The position numbers and the translations under genes are program-made. Below, piece by piece: positions 46,101 through 57,901 of a DNA stretch of 64,000 nt. The number at the start of each line of letters is the position of its first letter. Within the stretch, counting starts at the first letter, position 1. The DNA is taken from assembly GCA_018398585.1 (NCBI GenBank), contig JAGTTD010000021.1:22969107-23033106 (forward strand), in the 5' to 3' direction. The notes beneath the pieces were generated by a model. It saw only the letters and a program-made list of their open reading frames with translations. It was not told the DNA's origin and made no database searches. This DNA comes from Simmondsia chinensis. Taxonomy: Eukaryota > Streptophyta > Magnoliopsida > Caryophyllales > Simmondsiaceae.

Positions 46101-46273
46101 GACCCATGGTTCAGCAGATGACCCTGAATGATGCAGTTCAAGAGAGAGCTAAAGGAGTCGAGCTCGATCCTGGGAGTGTGATGAAGTTGAAGGCCTGGGA
46201 AGGGGAGAGAATTCATGACGAGGCCATGGAGGATCTTGAGCTCACGCTTGGAACTGGGACTGCTCGGTCATAG
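43153..46273 (+). CDS. BZR1/BES1-like: BZR1/BES1-family brassinosteroid transcription factor
   Basis: Coding exons are 43153-43395 and 45581-46273, giving 311 residues. The intron is phase 0 and GT-AG (AGAAAG|GTAGC ... ACTCAG|GGGATG). Residues 14-90 are the family DNA-binding region: [20 protein letters not shown], then [20 protein letters not shown] and a [13 protein letters not shown] end. A Ser/Pro-rich middle holds many GSK3/BIN2-type sites. RISNSAP (158-164) is the 14-3-3 site, TIPECDESD (217-225) lies in the PEST/PP2A-binding segment, and LELTLG (300-305) is a C-terminal EAR repression motif. In the family, dephosphorylated protein enters the nucleus and binds BRRE or E-box DNA to set brassinosteroid responses. 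The 2.2-kb intron contains two family R repeats, a TRIM and a SINE. The middle and tail resemble the BZR1/BES1 clade more than BEH4. Confidence 0.96.
43427..43790 (+). repeat. Two tandem family R repeats (BZR1-like intron)
   Basis: Copy one is at about 43427-43612 (GTTCACGTATAAGTCTAGTT ... GGTTTATATGTGGATCTCAG). Copy two, with a central deletion, is at about 43644-43790 (AAGTGCACGTGTGAGTCTAG ... GGTTGAAATTTCACG). Both are in gene orientation. Confidence 0.6.
43985..44150 (-). repeat. Family R repeat, reverse copy (BZR1-like intron)
   Basis: Phrases AAAGTTGGCATATATAAGGA, CCAAATGGGTTTTTAAACCG and GGAGTAATCCATTAGGC are the reverse of the family core. Confidence 0.5.
44179..44465 (-). mobile_element. 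TRIM retroelement, copy T3 (BZR1-like intron)
   Basis: 72-bp LTRs lie at 44179-44250 (TGTTAAGGAACC ... TACTCCAACA) and 44394-44465 (TGTCAAGGAACC ... CACTCTAACA). A decayed reversed primer site (AGACTCTCTTACTG) abuts the second. The internal part shares GCCCACTGGGCTTGAACGTG and TGGGATTCAAACTCGTGACC with T2 and T4. The 5-bp flanks do not match. Confidence 0.8.
44873..45000 (-). mobile_element. SINE copy S14 (no 5S head), BZR1-like intron
   Basis: Target copies GAGAAATTGGAAA / GAGAAAATGGAAA lie at 44860-44872 and 45001-45013. The (TTG)n tail appears as CAACAACAACAACAA. The 5' end falls at TTGGGGGCCCTTGGAAACAA, and part of the Angio-type domain is deleted. Confidence 0.8.
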
Positions 46274-47337
46274 CCGCCCTAATTAGGCAGGGATCAAGTG
46301 CATTTGACGAAAACAAATGCTGCACGCATTCTGCCATATTAAGTTTGTTTTAACAAATGCATGGCACCCGATCCTCGCTCTTTTACGACTGCAGAATTCA
46401 GGGTTGGAGCCAAACATGAAGTTATTTATTTGCAGCGGTTGTAGTTTTATTATATGCTGGTTTCATTCCTGAGTTTTTATTTTATTTTTATTTTTTTAAC
46501 CCTTTTTTGCTTTGTTTTCATTAGGATTCACCTAGCAATTAGCATATTTGAATTGCTTGAGGTGGTTTTTCTTTTCTACAAGCATTCTGTAGATAAAATT
46601 ACTAGAGGTCACTGATATTCAAGAGGGGTGTGTTATCTCCTGCTGTAGGCTCATGCCATGATGTATTCTTCTAAGAAATTAGCAGTTTCATATGTACTTT
46701 GATACATGTAACTGATCTCACTCATTGTGAGAAACGCACTTAAATTATTGTTGTTTGTCAGAAATCGAACATCTTTGATTATTCATGGATCTTACTGTAC
46801 GTTTTGTGGGTGAGCGAGCTCTTATCCTGCATTGTTTGGTGGTGTTAGACAGTGATTATGAGTCAACTAGTCATCACCATTTTATCAGTTGAGATAAAAT
46901 GAATAGAATCTCAACTGAATAAATGAGGTTGATTTAGAAGAGATTGTGACTGCGTGCCTATAGATAGAGTCCTCTTCTCTATCATTATTATTCATTCAAC
47001 TAATTAGAAATCAAAATACTCTCAGCGCTTAGCTCTCTTTCTAGAGTCGTCATTTCCGACTCAAGGTTTTAGCGAAGTGGAAACTAGAGGATTCTAGTAG
47101 CTTTCCCTACGGGTCCCAAGGGAGTTGGGTGGTCAATTGAGATGCATGCACAGACGAGACCCCAACTGTGTAAGAAGAGGCAAAATGTGACATTTATGCA
47201 GCTGTGTTTTTGTCTTCATTTTTTGACTCATGCCTTTCTGTCTGTTTGGAGGGCCCTTTAGTCTTGTCCCTCGCTATAACATTAGCATGTTCATGTTAAG
47301 TCTTCGCTAAATTTTGGTCTTTATATTTTGTTTACTG
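46274..47337. other. 3' flank of BZR1-like gene and intergenic DNA
   Basis: The 3' untranslated region probably ends within the first 400 bases. No further gene was seen. A GC-richer patch at 47040-47130 (CGTCATTTCCGACTCAAGGT) is unassigned. Confidence 0.45.
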
Positions 47338-47349
47338 TGTTACTTTAGT

Positions 47350-47428
47350 AACCTGAAGGGGAAAGACTGTGTACATCTCAACCTCCCCCCTAGACCCGTC
47401 CTTGAGGCACTGAGCTTGTTGTTGTTGT
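47350..47428 (+). mobile_element. SINE 3'-end insertion, S15 (79 bp)
   Basis: Target copies TGTTACTTTAGT / TGTTATTTTAGT lie at 47338-47349 and 47429-47440. Only the 3' third of the SINE is present (GGGGAAAGACTGTGTACATC, CTTGAGGCACTGAG), with a (TTG)5 tail. The surrounding DNA is M3-like, so this is an insertion into an older repeat. Confidence 0.75.
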
Positions 47429-47935
47429 TGTTATTTTAGTCCTTATACTTTTAATATGTCAATTTAGCTTTAGATCATAAAACTAGCATTAACTTTGGGA
47501 AGAATATTTTTTAACACTCGGGTCACAATTGGATTGTAATTGGGTCAATTAGTGTGTTTGTATTATGTCATTTGTATTTGATATGATTTGTTGTTAAAAA
47601 TTTTGATGTAAACTTAACGTTAGTTTACCCTATAATGAAATTGATACAGTGAAAAATAAAGAAGAGATGGACAAATTAACCAAAATACAAGATCTTTAGC
47701 GTAAATAACTGAATAATTTATAAGCTTTTTAGTATTTCTTCTTCATATGCTTTAAAAATTTGGATATTTTTTCTTCTCATCTCTTTTGCAAAACTTTTTT
47801 AAAAAAATAGCATAAATTAAAAAAATATCAAAAAAAAAAAAAGTTTCTCAACAAGTGATTATTTCACTTACTTTCAGTCATGGGTGGGAATTTTGGGGAG
47901 AAATCAAGTATGAACATCACTTTTAATATAAAAAG

Positions 47936-47986
47936 ATCAGACCCTGTTTAGACGGAAGTTCTTGGGACACTGAGGATATCGATCAA
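47936..47986 (+). mobile_element. Ultra-short SINE insertion, S16 (51 bp)
   Basis: A perfect 15-bp duplication, TTTTAATATAAAAAG, lies at 47921-47935 and 47987-48001. It encloses only the last 51 bases of the SINE (CAGACCCTGTTTAGACGGAA ... GACACTGAGGATATC). Confidence 0.8.
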
Positions 47987-48129
47987 TTTTAATATAAAAA
48001 GAAAAAAATGTATTTTATTGATGTTATATTTATGCGGGCAAAGTAAAATTATAATCAAAATGAAAGATTCTAAATAATTTTAAATTTTAATTAATTAATA
48101 AGTAAAAGAATATAACATGGACAAATAGC

Positions 48130-48201
48130 GGGCATTTGGTCTAGTGGTATGATTCTCGCTTTGGGTGCGAGAGGTCCCGAGTTCGATTCTCGGAATGCCC
48201 C
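48130..48201 (+). tRNA. tRNA-Pro (UGG)
   Basis: A 72-base intact cloverleaf. The acceptor stem GGGCATT pairs with AATGCCC. The A box is TGGTCTAGTGGTATG. The anticodon TGG at 48162-48164 is in loop TTTGGGT on stem TCTCGC/GCGAGA, and the B box is GAGTTCGATTCTC. The discriminator base is C. A T run (ACTTTTTTCC) follows. It has no intron and matches plant nuclear tRNA-Pro closely. Confidence 0.97.
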
Positions 48202-48926
48202 CCACTACTTTTTTCCTTACTATTTTTTTTTTCTTTTACAAGTTCTAATATAAGATGCGAGGTATTGTAAATATTAGATATTTTTTTGGTATAATTTTTA
48301 TAGTCAAATTTAAATATTATTAAATATCTTAAAAAATTAAAAATTATGTAAAAACACCTTTATATACACATATACATATACATATAATATATATATCTCT
48401 CACCTCCTCAATTTCTTCCTAGGTAAGCATCCTTACCACCTCAACAGTATATAAATATGCAAGAGTGCGTGCAGTGAAAAAAAATGCAGTGGAATGAAGT
48501 AAAGTGAGGAAAATTGAGAGTGAAGTGAAGAGAATTGTGAGTATAGAAAAGAGTGAGATTGAGATATTTATTTGAATAAAAGAAAATTTTCTCTGGTTTC
48601 TGAGTTCTGAAATAAAATATTTGCTATTTTTTTAAATATTTTTGAGTTCGTATTTCTATTCCCGTCCTTTTGAGCATAATATGTCCATAATTTTATAACA
48701 CGAGGTTCTTTCTTTGTAGTTAAAATTCCTACTCTTTTTCTACTATTTTTCAATATTGAAACTCATCAATCCTCTTTTCTTTCTCAAGTCCGGGTTCATA
48801 ATAAAAATATGATTGTAAAAAATTATGTAGAAATGTAAAAATTGGTAGCATTGTCGTATCTTATTTGCCGAGTGATTATACATTCGTATAAGATTGTTAG
48901 TGTAACCATATTTATATAGGGGTGAT
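48202..48926. other. AT-rich intergenic stretch
   Basis: No gene. Alternating AT/CA microsatellite-like sequence lies at 48360-48400. Confidence 0.4.
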
Positions 48927-48942
48927 ATATTCTAAGAGCAAC

Positions 48943-49187
48943 CTAAGAAGGTACTAACACACCAGCACTGGATCTCATTAAAAATCTGAAGTTAAGCATG
49001 CTTGGACGAGAATAGTACTAAGATGGATGACCTCCTGGGAAGCCCTCGTATTGCACCCCTCAGGTTAGAAGTTCTCAAAAACAACCCCTCTTTAGGGTAG
49101 CACTTTGAAAGGGAAAGGCTGCGTACATCCACTCCCCAGACATTGCTAAGGCGGGAGCCCTTCAGGCACCGGGAATGTTGCTTTTTT
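48943..49187 (+). mobile_element. 5S-headed SINE, copy S17 (full length, subfamily A)
   Basis: A perfect 16-bp duplication, ATATTCTAAGAGCAAC, lies at 48927-48942 and 49188-49203. The element starts CTAAGAAGGTACTAACACAC and carries the 5S core AAGTTAAGCATGCTTGGACG and complete 5S end GTATTGCACCCCTCAGG. It ends GGGAATGTTGCTTT. Confidence 0.92.
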
Positions 49188-49203
49188 ATATTCTAAGAGC
49201 AAC

Positions 49204-49771
49204 TCCTTTGTGTCTTGCACCTGGCTAATCATTTTCGACTTCCAATACTGGACGATATTACTTATACTGCAAGATTTCTTTTAGGACGATCGAATAAAAA
49301 TATCGTCAAACAACAGAGATATGAGCAAATGGAAAAGCTTTCTTAACTAAAGAGAAACCACAAGACCCAAATGAGTACCTCATCGACTAAGAAATCCGAA
49401 AATTACAAGATATATATCCATGAGCCCAAAACCTCGTATCTCAAGTTAAAAGATATAACTTAATAAAACTGATTCGGATGTCAGAAAAATGACAGAACAC
49501 CTGTAATCTCAACACGACACTAATCCATTTTCTAATCCGAAAGATCGTCACAGCAATATCCTTTTTTCTTCTTCAGAACATATTGTCCCTTACATGTATT
49601 TATAAAACCCGACACCGTTTTTGTTCATTTTCTCTAACATAATGTCATTCGAAGGTATTTTAACCAAAAGATATATACAAGCAACTGGTAAATGCGTCCA
49701 TATGCACGTAACACCAAATATACACTTTCAATCTGCTGATTCATCACAGAATGCCTTGGTGCACTTAGCTG
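49204..49771. other. 3' flank of the JAC1-like gene
   Basis: Presumed 3' untranslated and intergenic sequence. Nothing else recognised. Confidence 0.4.
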
Positions 49772-52700
49772 TCAAAGGCCTCCAAGTGAATTGAAGTGAT
49801 CCCAAGCTGCCTGTTTTTATCAATAAATTTATTCATTTAGCATAAGAAGATCCCAATAAAGGAGGAGAACCTCCTGAAAAACTGAAAATATAGATCTTTT
49901 TGAATATATTTTCTATGAGAACACGATCGTCTCAGAAAAATTTTACCATAAAACTAGAATGAACTGAACACACAAACATATGTTGCTATGCCGAGATAGT
50001 TAAGCAGTTCACTATGTGAGACAAATGGACGTGAAACGTAGTGTCTCTAAGTAGCATACCTGCAAAATATCGAAAACCTTCTCAGCAATGAATTTCTGTT
50101 GAGAAGCTGCGCCTTTCTGCTGCAACTTGTCAGGATGAAGACAAAGCAGAGCTTTCTGATATGCCCTCTTCACAGAATTTGCTTCTATTATGTCAACAAG
50201 TGCAACCGGTTTCCATCCGCTGTTAGCCCACAGTACCTGTACACCCCGTATATGATATTTTACTTGATACTGTCTCAATAGTCTCTCAGGCTATAGTTAT
50301 TTGGGACAAACAAGATTTCTTTGCTTGCCCAGGTCATGTCTCAGTAGTCTCGGTGCAATTTGTGAGGTTGATCTATTGTTACCTAGAGGTTAAGGATTCA
50401 AATCTAGAAAATAACCTTTTTGCAAAAATGGATAGAGCTGAGACGTGCATGAGTCGAACTAGCTTGCAAGCTCTTTATAAAAGCTTGGCTTATTTTAGGC
50501 TTGAGCCCAGTTGAGTTGGCTCTTTTAGCTAAATGGGTTGACTTGCTTGAGCTTAGATTTTGCAAGTGAAAATGAGATTAAATGTGCCATATCAAGCCAA
50601 GTTTGAGCCTTAATGAGTTGAGCTCAATTCATCTGAATCAAGCTTAAATGAGCCTAAATGACGCAAGCTAAGCTCAAAGCAGCCCGGATGCGTTCAATCT
50701 TAATGAGCTTTGTCAAGCTGGCCTCAAGCTTGTGACAAACTAAGCTTGAGGTAGAAGTCTCCAAGCCGGGCAAGCTTTAAGCAAAATGTTGACAAGCCGA
50801 ACCTCAAGCTCGGCTCAACTCATATTTTACACTCCCAGGCCAGTTTGCGTGCATTTTGACCCTCCTCAGACACCGCTTATGTGATGGCCGTTAGAGCTTA
50901 ACTGCTGTTTTATGATCATATTTTTATCCTTCTCATCCAAACACTTACACATTGTAGTGTTGAAAGTAATGCTCGTATATTTCCTTCCTTCCCTTTTGAC
51001 CATTGCAATATTTTTATTTCTGATTCCTACATTGAAAATTTGTGTAAGAAGTCAATAATCCATCTCAAATATACTGGAAGTCACGAGCGACTCTCAAAAA
51101 ATAACGAGATGAAAGAATTGGGAAACTTGCTTTAATTTCTTCCTCACGTTCAAAGTCTTTGGATGGTTTTTCAAGGCCTTCCAAGAACTCTCTGATCTGC
51201 CATTATTGGAAATGAATTTGCTTGTCAGCTGAGTAGCAAACAAAGTTTTCATGGCTTTGTACAAACACAATTCAGAGAAAGCCAATTTCTATCCAAAAGG
51301 CATTGCAATTATCAAAGCTCAGTTGCTACCGATGTTATGTAAACTTGCGTATAACGTCAGACATGGGTATGTGTCCAGATGTCATGCTCGGATATTTTCT
51401 CAGATTCTTCTGTGTTTTTGGTTTAATTTGAATTATCTAAGTGTCACCAACATCCAAACATCCATATCCAACACGGATACTTTATCACGAAATGGAGAAT
51501 TGAAGTAAATATGGTTGCTAGTGAACCAAAGTATTGGAAGAAAGAATGGCATTAACCCATCGGTAGTAGAATGCATTCGCGTCTAGCGGTGACATTTACC
51601 AGGATGTCATCTTGAGAAGTTACGGTAATGGATGGAATGGGTGCTGTCAGTATCTCAGGCTCGGATCCTGCCAAAAGCATTGAGTTATGCAATGGAATTC
51701 AGTTAAAATGAAATAAAAACTGAATTTTCCTAAGTAAACCCAAAGGCTAGAATCCGCTCCGTTCGACCCAAACCCAGCGAAAAAGCCTACATGACTGCAT
51801 AAATCAAAGAATGAATGTTTAAAGTTGGTATTACATTCCAATTATCAAAATCTCGTTCAATATTATTTCTATTTTACAATTTTTGGTTTTTAGAAACCAG
51901 AAATTGGGTAGAGGAAGCAATTTTTCTTACTTTTGATTTCCTGATTCCAACTTCTAAAAACTCAGGCAAAAACTAAAGGCACGAAATCAACAAAAGAAAA
52001 GGGTCTTTTCCTTATGAGGTGTCATACACACAAACACAATGCTCTGTAAGATCTTATGAGACACAGCTCAAAACTCTCAGCTGCTCAGGAGATGATGGGC
52101 CTTAAACAAAAAAAAAAAGCTGCTGGGTATAGTAATATCTCCATTTGAGGATAAAAATCGCAAAAGTGCATACAACATTAGTGGCTGATATTTTGCTTAT
52201 AGACAAGAGCGTCCGAAAACTAACCACTGCATTCGGCTAAGTTCTCCTTCCACGTGGAATCAGTTTCGAACATATTATGCCTGCTATCTAAGCCAGATTT
52301 TCGATTTCTTGATGGGATAGAGTTTCCATGGGCCTGAAATGCAAAGTCGCAACCAAAAAAAAATACAAACAAGTGAATGAAACAAAGCAAATATGAATAC
52401 TTGATTTACTTCAAAAAGTAAATCAGTATAATCCAACAGGATCTTGCCTACCTCAACCCAAAAGAAGTGACGGCCCTAGTTTGAGCTTAGTGGAGGAAGA
52501 GTATAGGGATATCTAATATAGATGTGTAGGTGCATTCAGCATCTGTAAACTGTGGCAGGCTCGTTTGCGTACACGTAGTACTGGTGTTGGTTTAGTTGCT
52601 TAGGACTCCTAGGATCTAACACCGTGGGATATAGCGTCACTCTCTATACTCCACTCTTCTCTTTTTCGCTACACTCTCCCACTCTTTCTCTATCTCTCCC

Positions 52701-55700
52701 TCTTTCACTCCAACCCCCTTTTGTCTCTCTCTCTTTCTCTCTCTCCCCCTATCTCTCTACTCTGTGTTACGCTCTAACCCACACTATGATTGCACTAGGG
52801 CACATGTATAACTCCCCCCCCCCCCCCCCCCTCTTCTTTCATGCTTGTATGCTCCCACGCGCATACGTACTTAGATATTTGCATGCTTATTTCACTAATT
52901 TATTTGTGATTAATTCATTGGAGATAAACTGATTATTTACTTGCAGGCGTACACACAACCATCCTTAATTGGATCAAATAAAGGTTGGGGGACCTCGGAA
53001 ACAGTCTCTCGTCAGGGTCTCACCCTGATGGGGTAAGATTGAGTACATCCTTCCCCTCCCAGACCCCACGTGAGCGGGAGCCCTCTAGGCACTGGGTTTG
53101 TTGTTGTTGTTGTTGTAGTATAAGACAACAGAAAGGAATATAAATAAACATCTTATAGCATATCAATATACAACTGCTCCCGAAAGCATGAATGCATATA
53201 CTGCATAAAATTGTGAATGAATGACGCACATTAGATCCCTTTACAGAGGCTTTTGATGATGTTTTGCCTGGGTTCATATCTGGTGCTTGACTCTCATCGC
53301 GCATTTTCATCGATGTACTTTTGGCTTCAATCTCCACATTGAAGGAGTTTGAATCTCTCCATCTGCAACTCCTACTTTGACCAGAAAATCTGATCTGAGG
53401 TTTCAGAGGAGATTCCTGGTTGAAAATCTTGACAAATTCCTTCACTTTTCCTGTGTTTCCTTCGACCCCCTTTTTCCCAGTACTTCTTTTTGCATCTCTA
53501 AATGATCCGTGCAATCTATCTTTTCTAACTTCTTTGTGACTTGAAATGACATCATCCATCAGATGCCCTTTGGGTTTAGCCATATTTTCCTTTTCTGCTT
53601 CCATATTACCTGATAACGCATAATGGTAGCAAGGGAAAGAAAAGATTTTGTTATTGGAGAATATGTAGACGTAATAATTCAAGCTTTTTAAACACGGGTC
53701 TAGGCCAGCTTATGTGCCACACCCCAACTAGTCTCCGAGTTGCATGTACCAAACATTTAGAAGTTTTACCACATGCAATAGGGTAAGTTGAAGCTCACAG
53801 ACCTATTATTAGCCTCAAGGAATTGTTTGCACTGATAGCAAGATTAATAATACCAGTTATGCAAAAACAGGAAGAATAAAAGCTTATTGTCAATATACCT
53901 TTCGTTTGTTCAAGTAACGAGGATTTCTCCGTATCCATTGCAATGTTTGGTATTTTCTTATCAGCTTTATCGAATAGAACAGTCTTCAAAAGAAAGGATA
54001 TTGTTTCTTCTTCATGATGCAATTTAATATCTATTGGATCTTGTTTGTTCTTATTTTCAATGCTGTCGTGGGATTTAGACTTAGATAGTGAACGGATTGC
54101 TGCATCAAAGTATTGGGAAGTGTCCACAATTTCTTGGGGTTTTGAATAATCAGCTAAGCATTCGTCTTCATCGCTATAATTCATTCCCGAAGTAGAAGCC
54201 ATATCAATCATGTTGAAGGGAACAGTATCTTTATCAGGCATATCTGCCATATGAATTTCAGTAGCCAAAGTGTCACTGTCAGCATTTCCATTCAAGTTCA
54301 AAGATCTGCAAATTTTACCATTCTCTATTGATTTTAAAGCATTTCGCCTAGGAGACATTCGTAAAGGCACTCCTTTTCTTGCCCACTTATATATGGAAAA
54401 ATGAAATTGGCGGCCATCTTTTGATATTTCTCCCCCTTTTGAATATGCATCATAGCTGGGTCTAGCTTCAGCTCCATCGAAGCTCATGTTTTTCGTCTCC
54501 TTCCCACTACTGGTAGAGAGTTCATGAGACAAAGAACTCTGGTGAATCGATGAGCAAGAATCAACCAATGATGCATCATGATTTGGGTTAGTTTGGCAAG
54601 AAAATCGGGACATGTTAGCACCCGAAGAATATGCGATTCTTACAGCACCGTTGTTGTTTCCATATGGTCTACGCTTTACAGCAGTTGGTACCAAAGAATC
54701 CACATTTGCTAGTCTGGCAGGAAGGCTACAAGTAATTGGAAGTATTAAATTGAAATCAAAAAATTAAATATGAGGATGAGTTCTCAAACACGGTATTTAA
54801 ACAACGACGTCGCACAATCAAGGAAGATAATTTTAGTAGAGATTCAACGATTTAAGAAAAACTAGAAGAGGAATCAAAAGTTCTCAAAAGACAACAGGCT
54901 GTGCGTCAAGGAATATCTATGTGCCTATATATTGTCATTTGAATGCGGACCAGTCAACTTGCACAAAAGTATGTCATATGGAAGTTCACTATAGGTTACA
55001 TTTCTTTTTTCTTGTTTTGAAAATCAGCATTTTATAAGTGCTGGAGCATTTTCTTTTGAAGTTTTAATGACATCGAGCTTGTTGAAGACGCAAAACAAGT
55101 CTATTTTACCCGTTTTTAGGCACTTGCCATCTCAGTTTTAAGACAATGATGGAGATGTTTTCCGATCATATCAACTAACAAGAATATACATGTCACTATA
55201 CCTACATGCCTAGATCTAAAGAACATAGGACTGAAAGATCAAAGCAATATAAGGTTGAGCTACAAAAAGAAACAAATAAGAAATTCAACCTCCAAAAACA
55301 CACATACCTGTCCTACACGGCAAAAAGAGTGAATGTAGAAAAAGGACGTATAAGATAGAATGAATTCATGGTAATCAAGAAAAGGACTATTCTTAATCGA
55401 AACAATACTAAAATAGAGCAACACATAGTGTTCTAAATTATGTATGAACTCTAATGCGCAAAAGTTAATTAATTCACTTGCATACAGCTCCTAATACAAC
55501 GCAAAATGCAAATAGGAAAAAAATACTCAGTGAAAATAAAAACACCTGTATTGTGCCGTACTGCCCAGAGGCTCAGCTCTTGGAGGCAAAGTTCGGGCAG
55601 GGCTTAGAACCCGAGACCCCGGATTCGAAGCAAATGGGTTCCTCCCAGCCATTCTTGGAGAGGAACTCACAGACTGATCACCCCCAAATATATCATCAAA

Positions 55701-55982
55701 GAAATCCCCACTTTTGTACCGCCTTCGACCCCCAATTTCATCACCGAAAACTGGGTTCTCATCGAAATCCGACCATAATTCCTGCTCATTATCATCATTA
55801 GATTTATATGAATTCAAACTATTTTCATGCATGGAAGATCTCCTTGGTGGCCCACCAAACACATCGCTAAAATCAGTATCAGAATTCCTACTCGAAATCT
55901 TTGGCAGAGAAATGGGTCTATGTAATGAGCTCTTAGGGCTGTACCCCAATTGAACCTTTTCTCTATGAGAAACTCTAGCCAT
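49772..55982 (-). CDS. JAC1-like: J-domain protein required for chloroplast accumulation response (JAC1-like)
   Basis: Nine coding exons on the reverse strand: 55546-55982, 53899-54725, 53245-53609, 52225-52333, 51624-51667, 51131-51196, 50949-51026, 50060-50236 and 49772-49810. Phases are consistent and give 713 residues (Arabidopsis JAC1 is about 650). The N-terminus carries [17 protein letters not shown] and [14 protein letters not shown] long, poorly conserved middle follows. The C-terminus is an auxilin-type J-domain: [36 protein letters not shown] at residues 676-678, and [12 protein letters not shown] as the end. JAC1 works in the cytosol in blue-light chloroplast movement, where its auxilin-like J-domain is needed. 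The intron between 51131 and 51026 is best read as GC-AG (AAA|GCAAGT). The middle small exons rest on phase and splice signals, so they are less certain than the rest. Confidence 0.92.
50410..50830. repeat. Degenerate AAGCTTGAGC-type repeat in JAC1-like intron
   Basis: Dense, irregular repeats of AAGCTTGAG, GAGCTCAA and GGCTCAACTC-like words on both strands, with inverted relations between the ends (GAGCCAACTCAACTGG / CGGCTCAACTCAT). Similar words occur at 10530-10600 and 57345-57560. Probably a decayed DNA element. Confidence 0.5.
52650..52832. repeat. CT-rich microsatellite and poly-C run in JAC1-like intron 3
   Basis: Clusters of CTCTCTCTCTTTCTCTCTC at 52660-52765, then about 20 consecutive C at 52813-52832. 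Exact run length is prone to sequencing error. Confidence 0.8.
52982..53118 (+). mobile_element. SINE copy S18 (no 5S head), JAC1-like intron 3
   Basis: Starts AGGTTGGGGGACCTCGGAAA, runs through TGAGCGGGAGCCCTCTAGGC and ACTGGG, and ends in (TTG)6. It lies antisense to the gene. No clear target duplication was found. Confidence 0.8.
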
Positions 55983-56132
55983 GACTAGCAATTAATTTAC
56001 AGTCATACCCACAAAAATTCAAACTGAGTTTGGCGGGATTTCATTGAAAAAATCAAACCCCAGTATATATTTCAACATATATGCTGCATCAAACGGAAGA
56101 AAAACTTTGAACAACCAATGAATTCTTCACAC

Positions 56133-56288
56133 TCTTTGTAGGGTCAGAGGCCATTCAGAAATAATCTCTATACAGGGTAGTACCCTATATGAAAAGGTCG
56201 CATATATCTTATCATCCCTCCATAGACCCTGCCTTGAAGGAACCTCTTTGAAGCACTGAGCTGTTATTGTTGTTGTTCTTATTGTTGT
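56133..56288 (+). mobile_element. SINE copy S19 (no 5S head), upstream of JAC1-like gene
   Basis: Target copies AATGAATTCTTCACAC / AATGAATTTTTCACAC lie at 56117-56132 and 56289-56304. The body is diverged (GGGTAGTACCCTATATG, ATAGACCCTGCCTTGAAG). The tail is TTATTGTTGTTGTTC. It sits about 150 bp upstream of the start codon, so it probably lies in the promoter or leader. Confidence 0.8.
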
Positions 56289-56304
56289 AATGAATTTTTC
56301 ACAC

Positions 56305-57900
56305 AGGAATTAAAACAAACAGTTGGTATACATCGACTTAAATGATTTCACTGCCACAAAATTAGCAAAAAATTATTATGTGGCTGAAAATTAAAAGGGT
56401 TATCAAACAAAATTAATATGAATATGAGGAGGAAATTAGGGTTCTTGAAGAGTGAAGAGGAGGACAAATTTGGGGAAGGGGATGGGTAAAATGCAAAGAG
56501 CCACAAAGAGAGAGATTAGAGGAGAAAAGGGTGTCGTTTGGATAAGAAAAATCAAAGGAAACGACAATAGATTCAAATGGGTTCGTTCGAAAGTGAAACC
56601 CTAGACCACTAACGGAACATTTCAATTTCTCTTGGCGCCCGTTGCTTTGGCGTTTTGCTTTCTCCGTTCACTCGCTGTCACTGATAAAGATTTTGACACT
56701 CAACAAATACGTTCTCTTCTTTTGAGATAAGACCACTACGTCTTTGTATTTGTTCTTCAAAACATAACAAATTTAAAATGGGACGTTTTAGTATATATAA
56801 CTCGGCATTTTAAGATTTGAAAATCTTATATCTAAGTAGTTTATATTAGGATTTGATGGGTTTTTGTCAAAATTCCGTTAATTCTTACTAGAAGATGTTG
56901 ATGTGACTGTGTCAATGTTTCTTACAAAAAAAAATTGGTAGATTATGAAAAATAGCTGGATTCTGACAAAAGTTGCTCATATATTATTAAAATTATATGT
57001 CATGTTATGTTTTCCCATGAGAAAATCGTTGATTACAATACGGACAACTATATACCGTTTAAACTCGTGTTTCACATTAACAATTTTCATTAAAAATCAA
57101 TTAAATTTTAGTAAAGAGTATTTGATTGATAAAATTTTTATACTTCAAGTTACGTAGTTGATGAAACTTTGAAACTTTTAAAATGTTAGAGTATTTACGT
57201 GATAAATTTATTTCTTTAAAATTTTATATTATTCTTTTTTAAATATGATATTTTCTATAATATGTTACAAGTATATATCTCTTTGTTTTATTGTTTTAAA
57301 GAATTTCTACATGAATGGCTATATCTATTAAAGTACTGCATATAAGGATGTATGAGTTGAGTTGTACTTTTAAGCTCGTGTTTCACTCGTATGAGCTCTA
57401 ACTCGACTTAACTCAGTTGCATCTAAAACCAATTTGGAGACCTTCAAGTAAAGCTTGTCTTTTGTAAACTTTTATGCTTTATTTAGGCTTATTTATTCTC
57501 TGTTAAACTCAATCTTAACACATTTAAAGCAGTTGAATTTAATTTAAAATCATCTCAATCTGAGATTAGAAACAAATCATGTATTATGAGAAGTTTCACA
57601 TCTTTTATGGAGAAGTGACAAGTAAGATACAATTAGAGAATTATTTTTAAAACTTACTTAATTTCAAACTATTATTATATAATTAATTAAAATGTATTAT
57701 TTATAGAGATAGCCTTCACAATGTGTATAATTGTCTTTCATCTATCATTAGCACATTTGTGCTTTAAAACTCAAAACTATGGAAAGCGAATGAATTGTTT
57801 ATTGTATGCCTTATTTATTCATTCTTTTTGTTCAAATATAAGATTTGAAAAGTTGCGTATGTTTGGATCAAAACAAAAAGCTAAGTATCTTACTAAGTAA
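56305..57900. other. JAC1-like promoter region and AT-rich intergenic DNA
   Basis: 56400-56650 is GC-richer with CT-rich reverse-strand sequence and may hold the transcription start of the reverse-strand gene. 56760-57900 is AT-rich. A GAGTTGTACTTTTAAGCTCG-type repeat word cluster lies at 57345-57560. No other gene. Confidence 0.4.
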
Positions 57901-57901
57901 A

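Noticed and set aside
45651..46216. Reverse-strand frames over BZR1-like exon 2
   Set aside because: Shadows of the coding exon. The forward frame carries the family motifs throughout.
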